Origin: Streptomyces sp. A0642
Lineage (GTDB): Bacteria; Actinomycetota; Actinomycetes; Streptomycetales; Streptomycetaceae
Assembly: GCF_004795105.1 (NCBI RefSeq)
Contig: NZ_SSBL01000018.1
Location: 93,794 to 157,793, forward strand
Direction of reading: 5' to 3'
DNA length: 64,000 nt
The stretch's first letter is position 1; every line of letters begins with the position of its first letter. The position numbers were made by a program, and so were the translations under genes. Positions 24,339-33,457 of the stretch are shown piece by piece. The notes under the pieces were generated by a model, which did no database searches, was not told the origin of the DNA, and saw nothing but the letters and a program-made list of their open reading frames with translations.

Positions 24339-26942
24339 GTGAGCGAAATACCTGGGACAGCGGGCGACGTCGTGTGGCAGAGCAGCCCGCCTGGCTCGAT
24401 CTACGACTACATCAAGGTCGCCTCCTTCTCGATCGGCCCCGACGGCCTGATCGAGCAGTGGAGCCGCCGGGCCGCCGGTCTCTTCGGCGTTGCCGCTCAC
24501 GAGGCCATGGGCAAGGATCCGGTCGAGGCCTTCATGCCCGCCGAGCTGCGCGGCGACGGCCACCGCCGGATCGGCGACGTGCTCGACGGCAAGGAGTGGA
24601 CGGGCCTCGTCCCCTTCCGGATGCCGGGCGAGGACGCCGTGCACGGGCTCGCCGAGATCTATGTGATGCCGAGTGAGACCGCGACGGGCGAACGGGCCGC
24701 GGTCTGCATCGTGGTGGACGTCCGCGCCCTGCGCCTCATCGAGACCGACCTCGCGGCCTCGCAGGCTATTTTCGGCCAATCCCCCTTCGGTTTCGTCCTG
24801 TTCGGCACCGACCTCACCGTCGTGCGCGCCAATCAGCGGTTCGCCACGGTCTTCGGCGGACGGGCCGAGGACCACCGGGGCCGCACGGTCGAGGACTACC
24901 TCGCGGGCGCGGAGGCGGACCGGCTGACGGCCACGCTGGAACGCGTCCTGGCCACCGGCGAATCCGTCACCGACCTCCAGCTCGTCGGCACCGCCCCCGG
25001 GGACACCGAGCGCCGCCACTGGTCGATGAACCTCTACCGGGTGCACAGCGGCTCGGGCCGGCCCATCGGCATCGCCGGACTGGCCACCGACGTGACCCGG
25101 CGCCACATCGCCGCCCGAGAGGCGGCCAGCGCCCGGCGCAACCTCGCCCTGCTCAACGAGGCGAGCGCCCGCATCGGCAACTCCCTCGACCTGGAGACGA
25201 CCGCCCGCGAACTCCTCGACGTGGCCGTGCCCGGCTTCTGCGACCTCGCCTCCGTCGACCTCTACCAGGCCCTCCTCACCGGTGAGGAGATCCCGCCGGG
25301 CAGCGGCGGCTCCCCGCACCGGGAGGCCGTCGGCGGTTCCGCCGAACTGCGCCGGGTCGCCTTCGCCAGCGCCGTGTCCGACGCCCTGCCCGATCCCCCG
25401 CCCGATCCCGGCCCCGGCCCGGCCTCCGGGGCCCCCGGCCCCCGGACGCCCGCACTCGGCGCCGTACACCGCTACTCCTTCGGCTCACCCTGCGCCAAGG
25501 CCCTGCGCACCGGCCGCGTGGCGGACGTGCCCGGCGACGACCTCGGCTTCGTCCGGTCCACGCTCGCCGTCCCGCTGCTCGCCCACGACACCGTGGTCGG
25601 CCTCGTGCAGTTCTCCCGCACGAAGGGCAGCGAGCCCTTCGGCGAACGCGACCGCGCGCTGGCCACCGAACTCGCCGCACGCGCCGCCGTCTGCATCGAC
25701 AACGCCCGCCTCTACCGCCGCGAGCACGAACGCGCGCTGATACTCCAGCGCAGCCTCCTGCCGCCCGGCGACCCCGAGGCCGCCGGCCTCGACATCGCGT
25801 GCCGCTACCTCCCCGGCAACACGGCCACCGAGGTGGGCGGCGACTGGTTCGACGTGATCGAGCTCCCCGGCCACCGCACCGCCCTCGTCGTCGGCGACGT
25901 GATGGGCCGAGGGCTGCGCGCCGCCGTGGCCATGGGCGAACTGCGCACCGCCGTACGCACCCTCGCCCTCCTCGACCTCGAACCCGCCGAGGTGCTCTCC
26001 GCGCTCGACGAGGTCGCCCGGGGACTCGGCACCCCCGGCGCGGGCACCTCGTCCGATGCGGGCGGCGGCGCCCAGTGGCCGTCGCGGGCCGCCCACAAGT
26101 CACGGGAGGCGGACCTCTCCGAGGTCTATCTGGCGACCTGTGTCTACGCCGTCTACGACCCCGTCACGCGGCGCTGCACCTTCGCCAACGCGGGCCACCT
26201 CCCCCCCGTCGTCGTCGAGCCGGGCGAGGCCGCGCTGCTGCTCGACGTCCCGCCCGGAATGCCGCTCGGCGTCGGCGGCGAGCCCTTCGAGGAGGTCGAG
26301 GTGGAGCTCAAGGAGGGCGCGCTCCTCGCCCTCTACACCGACGGCCTCGTCGAGTCCCGTGACCATCCGCTGGACGAGGGCCTGGAGGCCCTGCGCGGAG
26401 CACTCGTGGAGCCCGACCGGCCCCTCGAGGACGTCTGCGATCACGTACTGAGCTCGCTGGACACCCGGCACGGCGAGGACGACATCGCCCTGCTCATGGC
26501 CCGCATCCAGGGGCTGCCGGCCGACGCCGTCGGCGACTGGCGGCTGCCCCGCGAGCCCCGCTCGGTCGGCCGGGCCCGCGAACTGGCCCGGAGCCAGCTG
26601 CTCGCCTGGGACCTCGACGACCTGGTGGACACCACCGAACTGCTGGTCAGCGAACTGGTCACGAACGCCCTGCGGTACGGCGAGGGCGAGATCCGGCTCA
26701 GGCTGCTGCGCGACCGCACCCTCGTGTGCGAGGTGTGGGACGCGGGTCTGGTCCAGCCGCGGCGCCGGCGCGCCCGCGACACGGACGAGGGCGGCCGCGG
26801 ACTGCAACTGGTCGGGCTGCTGAGCGCGGCCTGGGGATCACGGCGGACCCCGCGCGGCAAGACGGTCTGGTTCGAGCTCCCCCTGCCCGACGGCGGACCG
26901 CCCGTCGAGCGGACGGTGGAGGAGCTGCTCAGCATGTTCTGA
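24339..26942 (+). CDS. PAS-PAS-GAF-PP2C phosphatase-HATPase regulator
   Basis: An 867-residue multidomain signalling protein. Two PAS domains (residues about 20-120 and 130-250; IKVASFSIGPDGLIEQWSRR, SPFGFVLFGTDLTVVRANQR) precede a GAF domain (about 260-460). A SpoIIE-like PP2C phosphatase follows (about 464-710; ILQRSLLPPGDPEAAGLDIA, EVGGDWFDVIELPGHRTALV, with conserved metal-binding Asp residues), then a C-terminal HATPase (about 740-855; TTELLVSELVTNALRYGEGE, TDEGGRGLQLVGLLSAAWGS). It therefore carries both the phosphatase and the kinase of a partner-switch module controlled by sensed ligands or redox state. The GTG start has GGAGGGG 8 bp upstream. Its sigma factor and anti-sigma antagonist are not nearby. 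Confidence 0.92.
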   Translation: MSEIPGTAGDVVWQSSPPGSIYDYIKVASFSIGPDGLIEQWSRRAAGLFGVAAHEAMGKDPVEAFMPAELRGDGHRRIGDVLDGKEWTGLVPFRMPGEDAVHGLAEIYVMPSETATGERAAVCIVVDVRALRLIETDLAASQAIFGQSPFGFVLFGTDLTVVRANQRFATVFGGRAEDHRGRTVEDYLAGAEADRLTATLERVLATGESVTDLQLVGTAPGDTERRHWSMNLYRVHSGSGRPIGIAGLATDVTRRHIAAREAASARRNLALLNEASARIGNSLDLETTARELLDVAVPGFCDLASVDLYQALLTGEEIPPGSGGSPHREAVGGSAELRRVAFASAVSDALPDPPPDPGPGPASGAPGPRTPALGAVHRYSFGSPCAKALRTGRVADVPGDDLGFVRSTLAVPLLAHDTVVGLVQFSRTKGSEPFGERDRALATELAARAAVCIDNARLYRREHERALILQRSLLPPGDPEAAGLDIACRYLPGNTATEVGGDWFDVIELPGHRTALVVGDVMGRGLRAAVAMGELRTAVRTLALLDLEPAEVLSALDEVARGLGTPGAGTSSDAGGGAQWPSRAAHKSREADLSEVYLATCVYAVYDPVTRRCTFANAGHLPPVVVEPGEAALLLDVPPGMPLGVGGEPFEEVEVELKEGALLALYTDGLVESRDHPLDEGLEALRGALVEPDRPLEDVCDHVLSSLDTRHGEDDIALLMARIQGLPADAVGDWRLPREPRSVGRARELARSQLLAWDLDDLVDTTELLVSELVTNALRYGEGEIRLRLLRDRTLVCEVWDAGLVQPRRRRARDTDEGGRGLQLVGLLSAAWGSRRTPRGKTVWFELPLPDGGPPVERTVEELLSMF

Positions 26943-26955
26943 ACGCCCTGACGCG

Positions 26956-26982
26956 CTCCCGCCCCGGATCCCGGCGGGGGAG
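26956..26982. terminator. Hairpin between convergent regulator and pspA genes
   Basis: CTCCCGCC pairs with GGCGGGGGAG (small bulge) across CCGGATCCC in the 44-bp gap between the two convergent stops. Confidence 0.6.
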
Positions 26983-26986
26983 GGAC

Positions 26987-27700
26987 CTACGACGCGGTCT
27001 TCAGCGCCGCGAGGCGGGCCTCGACCTCGGCGCTGTCCCCCAGCGTGTCCAACTGTTCGAACTGGGCGTCCAGCGACGACGCGGCGAGTTCCTGCTTGCC
27101 CAGCGCCTTCGCCTCCTCGCGCCGCACCTTGTCCTCGAAGCGGCTGAGTTCACTGGTGGGGTCGAGGACGTCGATGCTCTTGACCGAGTCCATCATCCGG
27201 TTCTGCGCCTGGGCGGACGTGGCGCGCGCGACCAGCTCGTCACGCTTGGCCTTCAGCTCCGACAGCTTCGCCTTCATCTGGTCCAGGCCGGCCTTCAGCT
27301 TGTCCACCACCTCGGTCTGGGCGGCGATGGTGGGCTCCGCGGTCTCCGCCTCCTTCTCCGACCGGAGCTGGCGGCCGAGCGCGACCTTGGCCAGGTTGTC
27401 GAACTTGTCGGCGTCCGGACCCGCCCCGCCCGCGCGCAGCTCATCGGCCTTGCGGCTGGCGGCGAGTGCCTTCTCGCCCCACTCCCGGGCAGCCGCGACG
27501 TCCTCGCGGTGGTCCTGCTCCATGAGGCGCAGATTCCCGATGGTGGCGGCCACGGCCTGTTCGGCCTCCGAGATGTTGGCCGTGTAGTCGCGAATCAGCT
27601 GGTCCAGCATCTTCTGCGGGTCCTCGGCCTGGTCGAGCAGGGCGTTGATGTTGGCCTTCGCCAGCTGGGTGACGCGTCCGAGAACGGTCTGCTTGCTCAT
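26987..27700 (-). CDS. pspA: PspA/IM30 family membrane-stress protein
   Basis: A 237-residue, almost entirely helical coiled-coil protein. The N-terminal amphipathic helix MSKQTVLGRVTQLAKANINA binds membranes, followed by LLDQAEDPQKMLDQLIRDY, the conserved PspA start. Central heptad-rich helices include QTEVVDKLKAGLDQMKAKLS and the SRFEDKVRREEAKA signature. PspA forms ESCRT-III-like assemblies on damaged membranes and preserves proton-motive force. AGGAGAGG is four bases before the ATG at 27698-27700. It follows the TPM-domain gene by 90 bp on the same strand, a usual actinobacterial pairing. Confidence 0.93.
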   Translation of the reverse strand: MSKQTVLGRVTQLAKANINALLDQAEDPQKMLDQLIRDYTANISEAEQAVAATIGNLRLMEQDHREDVAAAREWGEKALAASRKADELRAGGAGPDADKFDNLAKVALGRQLRSEKEAETAEPTIAAQTEVVDKLKAGLDQMKAKLSELKAKRDELVARATSAQAQNRMMDSVKSIDVLDPTSELSRFEDKVRREEAKALGKQELAASSLDAQFEQLDTLGDSAEVEARLAALKTAS

Positions 27701-27790
27701 GGCACCTCTCCTGTGTGTCCGGTCCGGGTCCGAAGTGACGTGTACGGGTACGGGGATGAGCACGGGGTCGGGCAGGGGCGGGGGTCTCGT

Positions 27791-29908
27791 TCAGAAGCGG
27801 CCGCCGCCACCTCGACGGCCCCGGGTGCCGCCCCCGCCGAAGCTGCCCGGTCCGCCCCCGCCGAAGCTGCCGCCGCCGAACCCCCCGCCCCCGAAGCCGC
27901 CGCCGCCCCGGCCACCACCCAGGAGGCCGCCGAGGAGGATTCCGCCGAGGACCGCGCCGCCCGCACCGCCTCCCGGCATCCCGCCGCCCATGCCGCCGGG
28001 GCCCGCGTACGCGCGCACGTCCTGCTCCGCGAGGCTCCGCGCCTCGACGGCCAGCGCGTCCGCCCGCTGCGCCTCGGCGAGCGCGGACTGCGGGTCGTGC
28101 GACCCGGCCAGTTCGCGGGCCCGCTCCAGCCGCCGCTGGGCCTCCGCCAGACGGGTCCGCGCCTGGCTGCCGACCGCGCCGCGGTGGGTGGTGACGTAGT
28201 CGGCGGCGGCGCCGATGGCCGACCGCGCGGTGAGCATCGCCTGGTCGAGCAGCGAGCGGGCCCGCCGGTCTCCCTGCTCCTGCTCGCGCGCGCCGGCCAG
28301 CGCCTCGTCCAGCACCGCGTCCGCCTCCTCGACCCGGCGCAGGGCGTCGATCGGGTCGTACGCTCCGGCGCCCAGCTCCTCCCGCACCTCGCGCACCACC
28401 GCCCGCGCGCGGGCGATCCGGCCGCGGAGGTCCGCGGTGGACACGCCCTGGGCCGTGCCCTCCAGCAGCCCTCCCGCGTCCGCCAGGTCCGTCTCCGTCT
28501 CGGTGAGCGCGGCCGGCAGCCCGGCCGCCGCCTCGTCCAGCTCCCGCGCGCGCCGGTCGACGGCGTCGACGAGGGTGGCCGCCTGTCCGACCGCGCCCTC
28601 GGCGGCCCGTACGTACACCGCCGCCGTGGCGTGGTCGCCGCCGTCCACCGCCTGGCGGGCCTGGTTGAGCGAGGACGTCGCGAAGACGAGCCGGTCCTTG
28701 GCCTGCTCGATGCCGGCCGCCGCGGGGGCCGCCGCGGACTCCGCGTAACGGCTGCGCAAGGAGGCGAGCGCGGTCTCCGCGGCGGAGGCCCGGCCGGCGA
28801 GGAGACGGAACGCGCGTTCGGCCGCGGCCAGCGCCTGCGGGGCGTCGCGTTCCAGTTCCCGCAGCCGGTCGAAGTCCTCGGAGACCTCGTCCAGCCGGGC
28901 GTTGGCGTCCGCGCACCGGCTCATGATCTCGTCCAGCATCCGCCGGCGGGTGGCATCGTCCTCGGGGAGGGCGTCGTCGAGCTGCTGCCGCAGCCGGAAC
29001 GCCGCCGTCAGCTCGCCCTGGGCGTAGGCGACCGCCTCCGCGAACGGAGCGGCGGCTTCCTCGCCGAACTGGGCGGTCGCGAAACCGAGTTCCTCCTCGC
29101 TCGTGCGGACGGCGTCATCCGTGCCGACGAGCGTCTCCTTGGCGTGCGCGTCGAGCTCGGGGAGCGGGGTGGGGGACGGCGGCGGTTCGTCCCGCCCGCC
29201 GCCGGCCGGTCCCCAGCCCGTCGCGCCGGGCGTCGTACGGGTGGCGGCGCGCCGCCTGCGCCGGGTGAACGCGTACGCGGCGACCGCGGCGGCGCCGCCG
29301 ACGAGGACGATCGGAAGCACCAGGTCCCCGGTGCTCGTCCCGCCGGATCTCCCCGCGCCGGGGTCGGCGGCGCCCGGGGTGATCGCCGGGGTGGGGACGG
29401 GCGAACCGGCCAGGACGGCGGAATAGCCGTCGGCGGCCCCGATCGCGGCCCCCGCCCAGTCGTTCTCCTTGAGCGCCGGCTCGACGGCGGTGCTCGCCAC
29501 GTCCTGGAGCTGCGCGTCGGTGAGGCGGGAGTCCTGGTCGACGGAGTACGCGTACTGCCGGTCGTGGGTGGCGACGGCCAGGAGCACGTCCTCGCGGCCG
29601 AGGCCGTTGCGGTCGGCCGTCTCGTCGGCCCAGTCCTGCGCGGACCGCCCGGAGAAGTCACGTACGTACGCCACGAAGAGCTGGGCGCGCCGCTGGTCGT
29701 AGAGCCGGTCGAGTGCGGCTGTCACCTGGCCCTCTCGGTCGCCGAGTGCTCCCACCCTGTCCGTGATCTGCCCCTCGCGCGACAGCGTGATCGGCCCGTC
29801 CGCGCGGGCGGCCGGCGCGGGGGACAGGGCCAGCCAGCACACCGTCAACAGCACGGCGAGCAGGGCCCGGCCCGGTATGAGGATCCGGGTTTGGCACACG
29901 GGCGGCAT
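27791..29908 (-). CDS. TPM domain-containing membrane protein with glycine-rich tail
   Basis: A 705-residue protein. A signal sequence (RALLAVLLTVCWLALSPAPA, cleavage near residue 36) leads an extracytoplasmic TPM domain (about 40-170; ITDRVGALGDREGQVTAALD, RAQLFVAYVRDFSGRSAQDW, GREDVLLAVATHDRQYAYSV). One membrane helix (VLPIVLVGGAAAVAAYAF) follows and then basic RRRRR. About 400 residues of Ala/Glu/Arg-rich coiled coil come next, and the last about 65 residues are Gly-rich (GGFGGGGFGGGSFGGGG). TPM proteins include plant TLP18.3 phosphatase; the bacterial ones are linked to envelope maintenance. The cytoplasmic coiled coil could contact PspA, encoded immediately downstream; that is inference. 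Confidence 0.85.
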   Translation of the reverse strand: MPPVCQTRILIPGRALLAVLLTVCWLALSPAPAARADGPITLSREGQITDRVGALGDREGQVTAALDRLYDQRRAQLFVAYVRDFSGRSAQDWADETADRNGLGREDVLLAVATHDRQYAYSVDQDSRLTDAQLQDVASTAVEPALKENDWAGAAIGAADGYSAVLAGSPVPTPAITPGAADPGAGRSGGTSTGDLVLPIVLVGGAAAVAAYAFTRRRRRAATRTTPGATGWGPAGGGRDEPPPSPTPLPELDAHAKETLVGTDDAVRTSEEELGFATAQFGEEAAAPFAEAVAYAQGELTAAFRLRQQLDDALPEDDATRRRMLDEIMSRCADANARLDEVSEDFDRLRELERDAPQALAAAERAFRLLAGRASAAETALASLRSRYAESAAAPAAAGIEQAKDRLVFATSSLNQARQAVDGGDHATAAVYVRAAEGAVGQAATLVDAVDRRARELDEAAAGLPAALTETETDLADAGGLLEGTAQGVSTADLRGRIARARAVVREVREELGAGAYDPIDALRRVEEADAVLDEALAGAREQEQGDRRARSLLDQAMLTARSAIGAAADYVTTHRGAVGSQARTRLAEAQRRLERARELAGSHDPQSALAEAQRADALAVEARSLAEQDVRAYAGPGGMGGGMPGGGAGGAVLGGILLGGLLGGGRGGGGFGGGGFGGGSFGGGGPGSFGGGGTRGRRGGGGRF

Positions 29909-30245
29909 CACGTTCGTGAGGCTATGTCCGCCCCAGAGGGCCCGCGACCCGGCGGGGGACCGCTCGGGGACTTCGCGGCGGGTCCGCCTCCCCGTCGCAC
30001 ACGCGCATGCGCCCCCGGGCCGGGCTCGGCACGGAGGTCCCCGGCGTGGGGCGGGTGCGGCGCGGCGGCCCGCGGTCCAGTCGGGTGACGAGACGGGACG
30101 GGAGGGCTCCGTCCCGCGCCGGTCCGGCAGGGCTCGGCTGCGGCCCGTCGCGTCCATGCCCCGACACGGGAACCGGCGGAGGTCAGGTTCCGCCGGCTCC
30201 CGTACGGGTGGGAGCCGTCAGGAGCTCCCGGTCCAGGGGCCGGCG
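29909..30245. other. Intergenic region between the TPM gene and GH1
   Basis: No gene is supported in these 337 bp. They hold the TPM-gene promoter region and, near the GH1 side, a terminator hairpin at 30168-30200. Confidence 0.5.
30168..30200 (-). terminator. Hairpin terminator of the GH1/ABC sugar operon
   Basis: CCGGCGGA (30173-30180) and TCCGCCGG (30189-30196) form the core stem, extended by GGGA/TCCC. It lies about 45 bp past the GH1 stop in the minus direction. Confidence 0.6.
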
Positions 30246-31448
30246 TCAGCCGGTGTGGCGCGGAAGGGTGCGGGTGCGGCCCATCTCGCCGAGCCAGACG
30301 GCCGACGGCTTCGGCTGCCGCTCGAACGTCTCCGGGTCCCAGCCGATGAGGCCGAAGGCGGGCTCGTAGGAGCCCCACTCGTAGTTGTCGAGCGCGCTCC
30401 ACGCCAGGTAGCCCTGGACGTTGAGGCCGTCCTCCAGCGCGGAGGCGACCTCGTTCAGCGCGCCGGTGTAGTAGTCGATCCGGCGGCTGTCGACGTCGGT
30501 GGCGATGCCGTTCTCCGTGACGATCAGCGGCATGTCGCGGCCCACGACGTCGGCGGTGTGCCGCAGCGCGTAGCCGACGGCCGACGGGTAGTACTCCCAC
30601 TGCGTGAGGGTGCGCTCGACGTCGTCCGGGGCGGGGACCGGGCCGTCGGCGCCGATCATGGTCCGGGTGTAGGACTGCACGCCGATCCAGTCGTCGTCGC
30701 GGGCGGCCTCGATGAAGACGTCCTCGCGGGGGTGGCGGTAGGCCGCGGTGACCTCTTCGGCGCCGGGGAGGGCCTGGTAGACCTGGTTGGCGATGGTCCA
30801 GCCGACCTGGATGCCGGCGTTGATCGCCTTGACCTCCTTGACGGCCGCGTGGTGGGCGGCGATCACGGCCACGGTGGTCTCGTCGTCCGGGGTGGGCAGC
30901 CCGGCGGGCGGGAAACCGATGTCACCGCGCTTGGCCTGGCCCGCCATGACGGCGATCATGTTCGGCTCGTTGATGGTGCAGACGTGGCTGACGCCTTCAC
31001 CGATGACCGGTGCGCAGGCCGCGACGTAGCGGGCGAACAGCTCGGTCCCGCCCTCGGCGGTGAAGCCGCCGCGGGCCTCGAACCACTGGGGGACGGTGAA
31101 GTGGTGGAGGGTGACCATGGGGCGCAGCCCGCGCTCGAGGGCCCCCTCGACCATCCGGCGGTAGTGGGCGAGTTCGGCGCGGGAGAACCGGCCCTCGACG
31201 GGCTCGATACGGGCCCACTCGATGGAGAAGCGGTAGTCGGTGAAGCCCAGTCCGGCGAGCACGTCCATGTCCTCGCGCCAGCGGTGGTAGCTGTCGCAGG
31301 CGTCCAGGCTGGGCTCCTGGATGTGGGTGCCCGCGGTGTGCTCCTTGACCCACCAGTCGCTGTTGGTGTTGTTGCCCTCGATCTGGTGGGCGGCCGTGGA
31401 GGCGCCCCACAGGAAGCCTTCGGGGAACGGGACCTGGGTGTGCGTCAT
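30246..31448 (-). CDS. GH1 family beta-glycosidase (operon with sugar ABC transporter)
   Basis: A 400-residue cytoplasmic GH1 enzyme, shorter than the usual 440-480. The N-terminal FLWGASTAAHQIEGNNTNSD, the acid/base E161 in CTINEPN and the nucleophile E312 in IVTENGI are all present, as is the closing YLAWSALDNYEWGSYEPAFG. NEPN in place of NEPW and HHF in place of YHW set it apart from the beta-glucosidase at 10042 and suggest a different substrate. It is the last gene of the binding protein-permease-permease operon, so it probably hydrolyses the imported oligosaccharide. Confidence 0.92.
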   Translation of the reverse strand: MTHTQVPFPEGFLWGASTAAHQIEGNNTNSDWWVKEHTAGTHIQEPSLDACDSYHRWREDMDVLAGLGFTDYRFSIEWARIEPVEGRFSRAELAHYRRMVEGALERGLRPMVTLHHFTVPQWFEARGGFTAEGGTELFARYVAACAPVIGEGVSHVCTINEPNMIAVMAGQAKRGDIGFPPAGLPTPDDETTVAVIAAHHAAVKEVKAINAGIQVGWTIANQVYQALPGAEEVTAAYRHPREDVFIEAARDDDWIGVQSYTRTMIGADGPVPAPDDVERTLTQWEYYPSAVGYALRHTADVVGRDMPLIVTENGIATDVDSRRIDYYTGALNEVASALEDGLNVQGYLAWSALDNYEWGSYEPAFGLIGWDPETFERQPKPSAVWLGEMGRTRTLPRHTG

Positions 31449-31551
31449 CGCGAACTGTCTTTCTGGTGGGTGAGGGGTGCGGCCGGTGCGGGGGTGAGGG
31501 GTCGCGCGGCCTCGTACGTGTCGGTGGGGCGGCGCGGCCGCCCGGGGCGGG

Positions 31552-32463
31552 TTACTTCATGCCCGCGGTGGCGATGCCCTGGGTGAAGTGCCGCTGGAGC
31601 GCGATGAACACGACCAGGACCGGCAGCACGATCAGGAAGGACCCGGCCATCAGCATGCCGTTGGAGCCGCCCGCCTTGTTGGGGTCGGTCGCGAACGTCG
31701 CCAGGGCGACCGGGAGGGTGTACTTGTCGGGGTCGTTGGTCGCGATGAGGGGCCAGACGAAGTTGTTCCAGGACCCCAGGAAGGTGAAGATCGACAGCGT
31801 GGCCAGGGCGGGCTTCACCAGCGGCATCACGATCCGCCAGAAGATGTACCACTCGCCGGCGCCGTCCATCCGGGCCGCTTCCAGCAGCTCGTCGGGGATC
31901 GACTGCATGAACTGCCGCATGAGGAAGACCCCGAAGGCGCCCGCCGCGAACGGCAGGACCAGTCCGGCGTACGAGTCGATCAGGCCCATCCTGCTCATCA
32001 GGACGAACAGCGGCAGCAGCATCAGGTTGCCGGGCACCATGAGGGCGCCGAGCACCAGGCCGAAGATCTTGTTGCGGCCGGCGAAGTTCAGCTTGGCCAG
32101 GGCGTACCCGAGCATCGAGCAGAACACCAGGTTCGAGACGGTGACCAGCACCGCGACGATCACCGAGTTCATGAAGTACAGCGGCAGATCGAGCTTGTCG
32201 AGCAGGTCCCGGAAGTTGTCCAGGGTCCACTCGGCCGGGATCCAGACGGGGGGACTCGCGGTGAGTTCGTTCGACGTCTTGAACGCGGACAGGGCCATCC
32301 ACAGGAACGGCGCCGACATGATCAGCAGGCCGAACGAGAGCAGGACGTAGACGAGGACCCGCTTCAGCGACCGCGGCCGCTTCTCCCGGCCCGGCCGGCC
32401 GGCGTCCCCGGGCTTCTGCGGCGGCGCCGTCGAGGCGGCGCCCGGTGCACTGGTGGCGCTCAT
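31552..32463 (-). CDS. Carbohydrate ABC transporter permease (MalG-like)
   Basis: A 303-residue inner-membrane subunit with six predicted helices after a cytoplasmic Pro/Ala-rich start. The EAA loop (residues about 205-225; IPDELLEAARMDGAGEWYIF, WRIVMPLVKPAL) that docks to the ATPase is intact, and the protein ends HFTQGIATAGMK, a typical MalG-type C-terminus. Its ATG overlaps the TGA of the upstream permease (ATGA at 32460-32463), showing translational coupling. No ATPase is encoded in the operon; in Streptomyces such importers usually share the MsiK ATPase encoded elsewhere. Confidence 0.93.
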   Translation of the reverse strand: MSATSAPGAASTAPPQKPGDAGRPGREKRPRSLKRVLVYVLLSFGLLIMSAPFLWMALSAFKTSNELTASPPVWIPAEWTLDNFRDLLDKLDLPLYFMNSVIVAVLVTVSNLVFCSMLGYALAKLNFAGRNKIFGLVLGALMVPGNLMLLPLFVLMSRMGLIDSYAGLVLPFAAGAFGVFLMRQFMQSIPDELLEAARMDGAGEWYIFWRIVMPLVKPALATLSIFTFLGSWNNFVWPLIATNDPDKYTLPVALATFATDPNKAGGSNGMLMAGSFLIVLPVLVVFIALQRHFTQGIATAGMK

Positions 32464-33452
32464 TTCGTGTTGTCCTTCAGCAGTCGGAGCTGCAGCACCG
32501 TGATGCCCATGATCACTACGAAGAGGACATACGCCATGGCGCTCGCATAGCCCATGTGGAAGAAGTTGAAGCCCTCGCGGTACATGTCCAGCGAGACGGT
32601 GAGCGTCGAGTCCGAGGGCCCGCCCTGCGTCATCACGAACGGTTCCTCGAAGACGTTGAGGTAGCCGATGGTGGTGATCACGGTGGCGTAGAGCAGCGTG
32701 GGCCGCAGCAGCGGCACGGTGATGCCCTTGAACTCCTGCCAGATGCCGGCGCCGTCCAGCCGCGCCGCCTCCCGCACCTCGGTGGGGATGGCCTGGAGGC
32801 CGGCGATGAAGAGCACCATGACCGTGCCCAGGTTGCGCCACACCGCCATCGCGATCATGGACGGCATGGCCAGCTTCTCGGAGCCGAGGAAGTCCGGTGC
32901 GGTGAGGCCCACTTCTGTGAAGAGGCCGGCGATGAGACCGTCGCTCGGATCGAGGACGAAGCGCCAGACGACGGCGACCGCGACGATGGTGGTCACGACC
33001 GGGGCGTAGAAGCCGACGCGGAAGAAGGTCCGGGCCCGGTCGATGCCGTTGTTCAGCAGGACGGCGACGACCAGTCCGACGAGGATCGTCAGCGGGACGC
33101 CGACGACCACGAAGTACGCCGTGTTGAAAAGCGACGTGAGGAACTTCTCGTCGCTGAACAGCTTGGTGTAGTTCTCGAGGCCGATGAAGTTCGCGTCCAG
33201 CGGATGCGTCACGTTGCGCAGCCCGAAGTCCGTGAAGCTCATCACCAGCGTGGCGATGATCGGGACGGCCATGAAGACGAGGAAGAGCACGAGGAAGGGA
33301 GTGGAGAACAGCCAGCCGGCCACGTTCTGCACGCCCATCGCGGGCTTCCTGCGACTCCGGGAACCCTTCGGCCCGCCGGCCGGGGACGCGGTGGTCCCCG
33401 GCCCGGCCTGCACCTTGGCCGGCTGCGCGGCCTTTCCGGTCGTGGTGCTCAT
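32460..33452 (-). CDS. Carbohydrate ABC transporter permease (MalF-like)
   Basis: A 330-residue inner-membrane protein with six predicted helices following a basic, low-complexity start (residues 1-38). The EAA loop is IPTEVREAARLDGAGIWQEF followed by KGITVPLLRPTL. SFTDFGLRNVTHPLDANFIG and LENYTKL are the standard first periplasmic loop of MalF/UgpA-type subunits. It is the second gene of the operon, five bases after the binding protein stop, and overlaps the next permease by four bases. Confidence 0.93.
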   Translation of the reverse strand: MSTTTGKAAQPAKVQAGPGTTASPAGGPKGSRSRRKPAMGVQNVAGWLFSTPFLVLFLVFMAVPIIATLVMSFTDFGLRNVTHPLDANFIGLENYTKLFSDEKFLTSLFNTAYFVVVGVPLTILVGLVVAVLLNNGIDRARTFFRVGFYAPVVTTIVAVAVVWRFVLDPSDGLIAGLFTEVGLTAPDFLGSEKLAMPSMIAMAVWRNLGTVMVLFIAGLQAIPTEVREAARLDGAGIWQEFKGITVPLLRPTLLYATVITTIGYLNVFEEPFVMTQGGPSDSTLTVSLDMYREGFNFFHMGYASAMAYVLFVVIMGITVLQLRLLKDNTK

Positions 33453-33457
33453 GGCTC

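Noticed and set aside
26726..30088. Very long plus-strand open frame (about 1120 codons) opposite pspA and the TPM gene
   Set aside because: It lies antisense to two well-supported genes. The translation is low-complexity Arg/Gly/Ala/Val-rich sequence with no domain, as expected in the complementary frame of high-GC genes.
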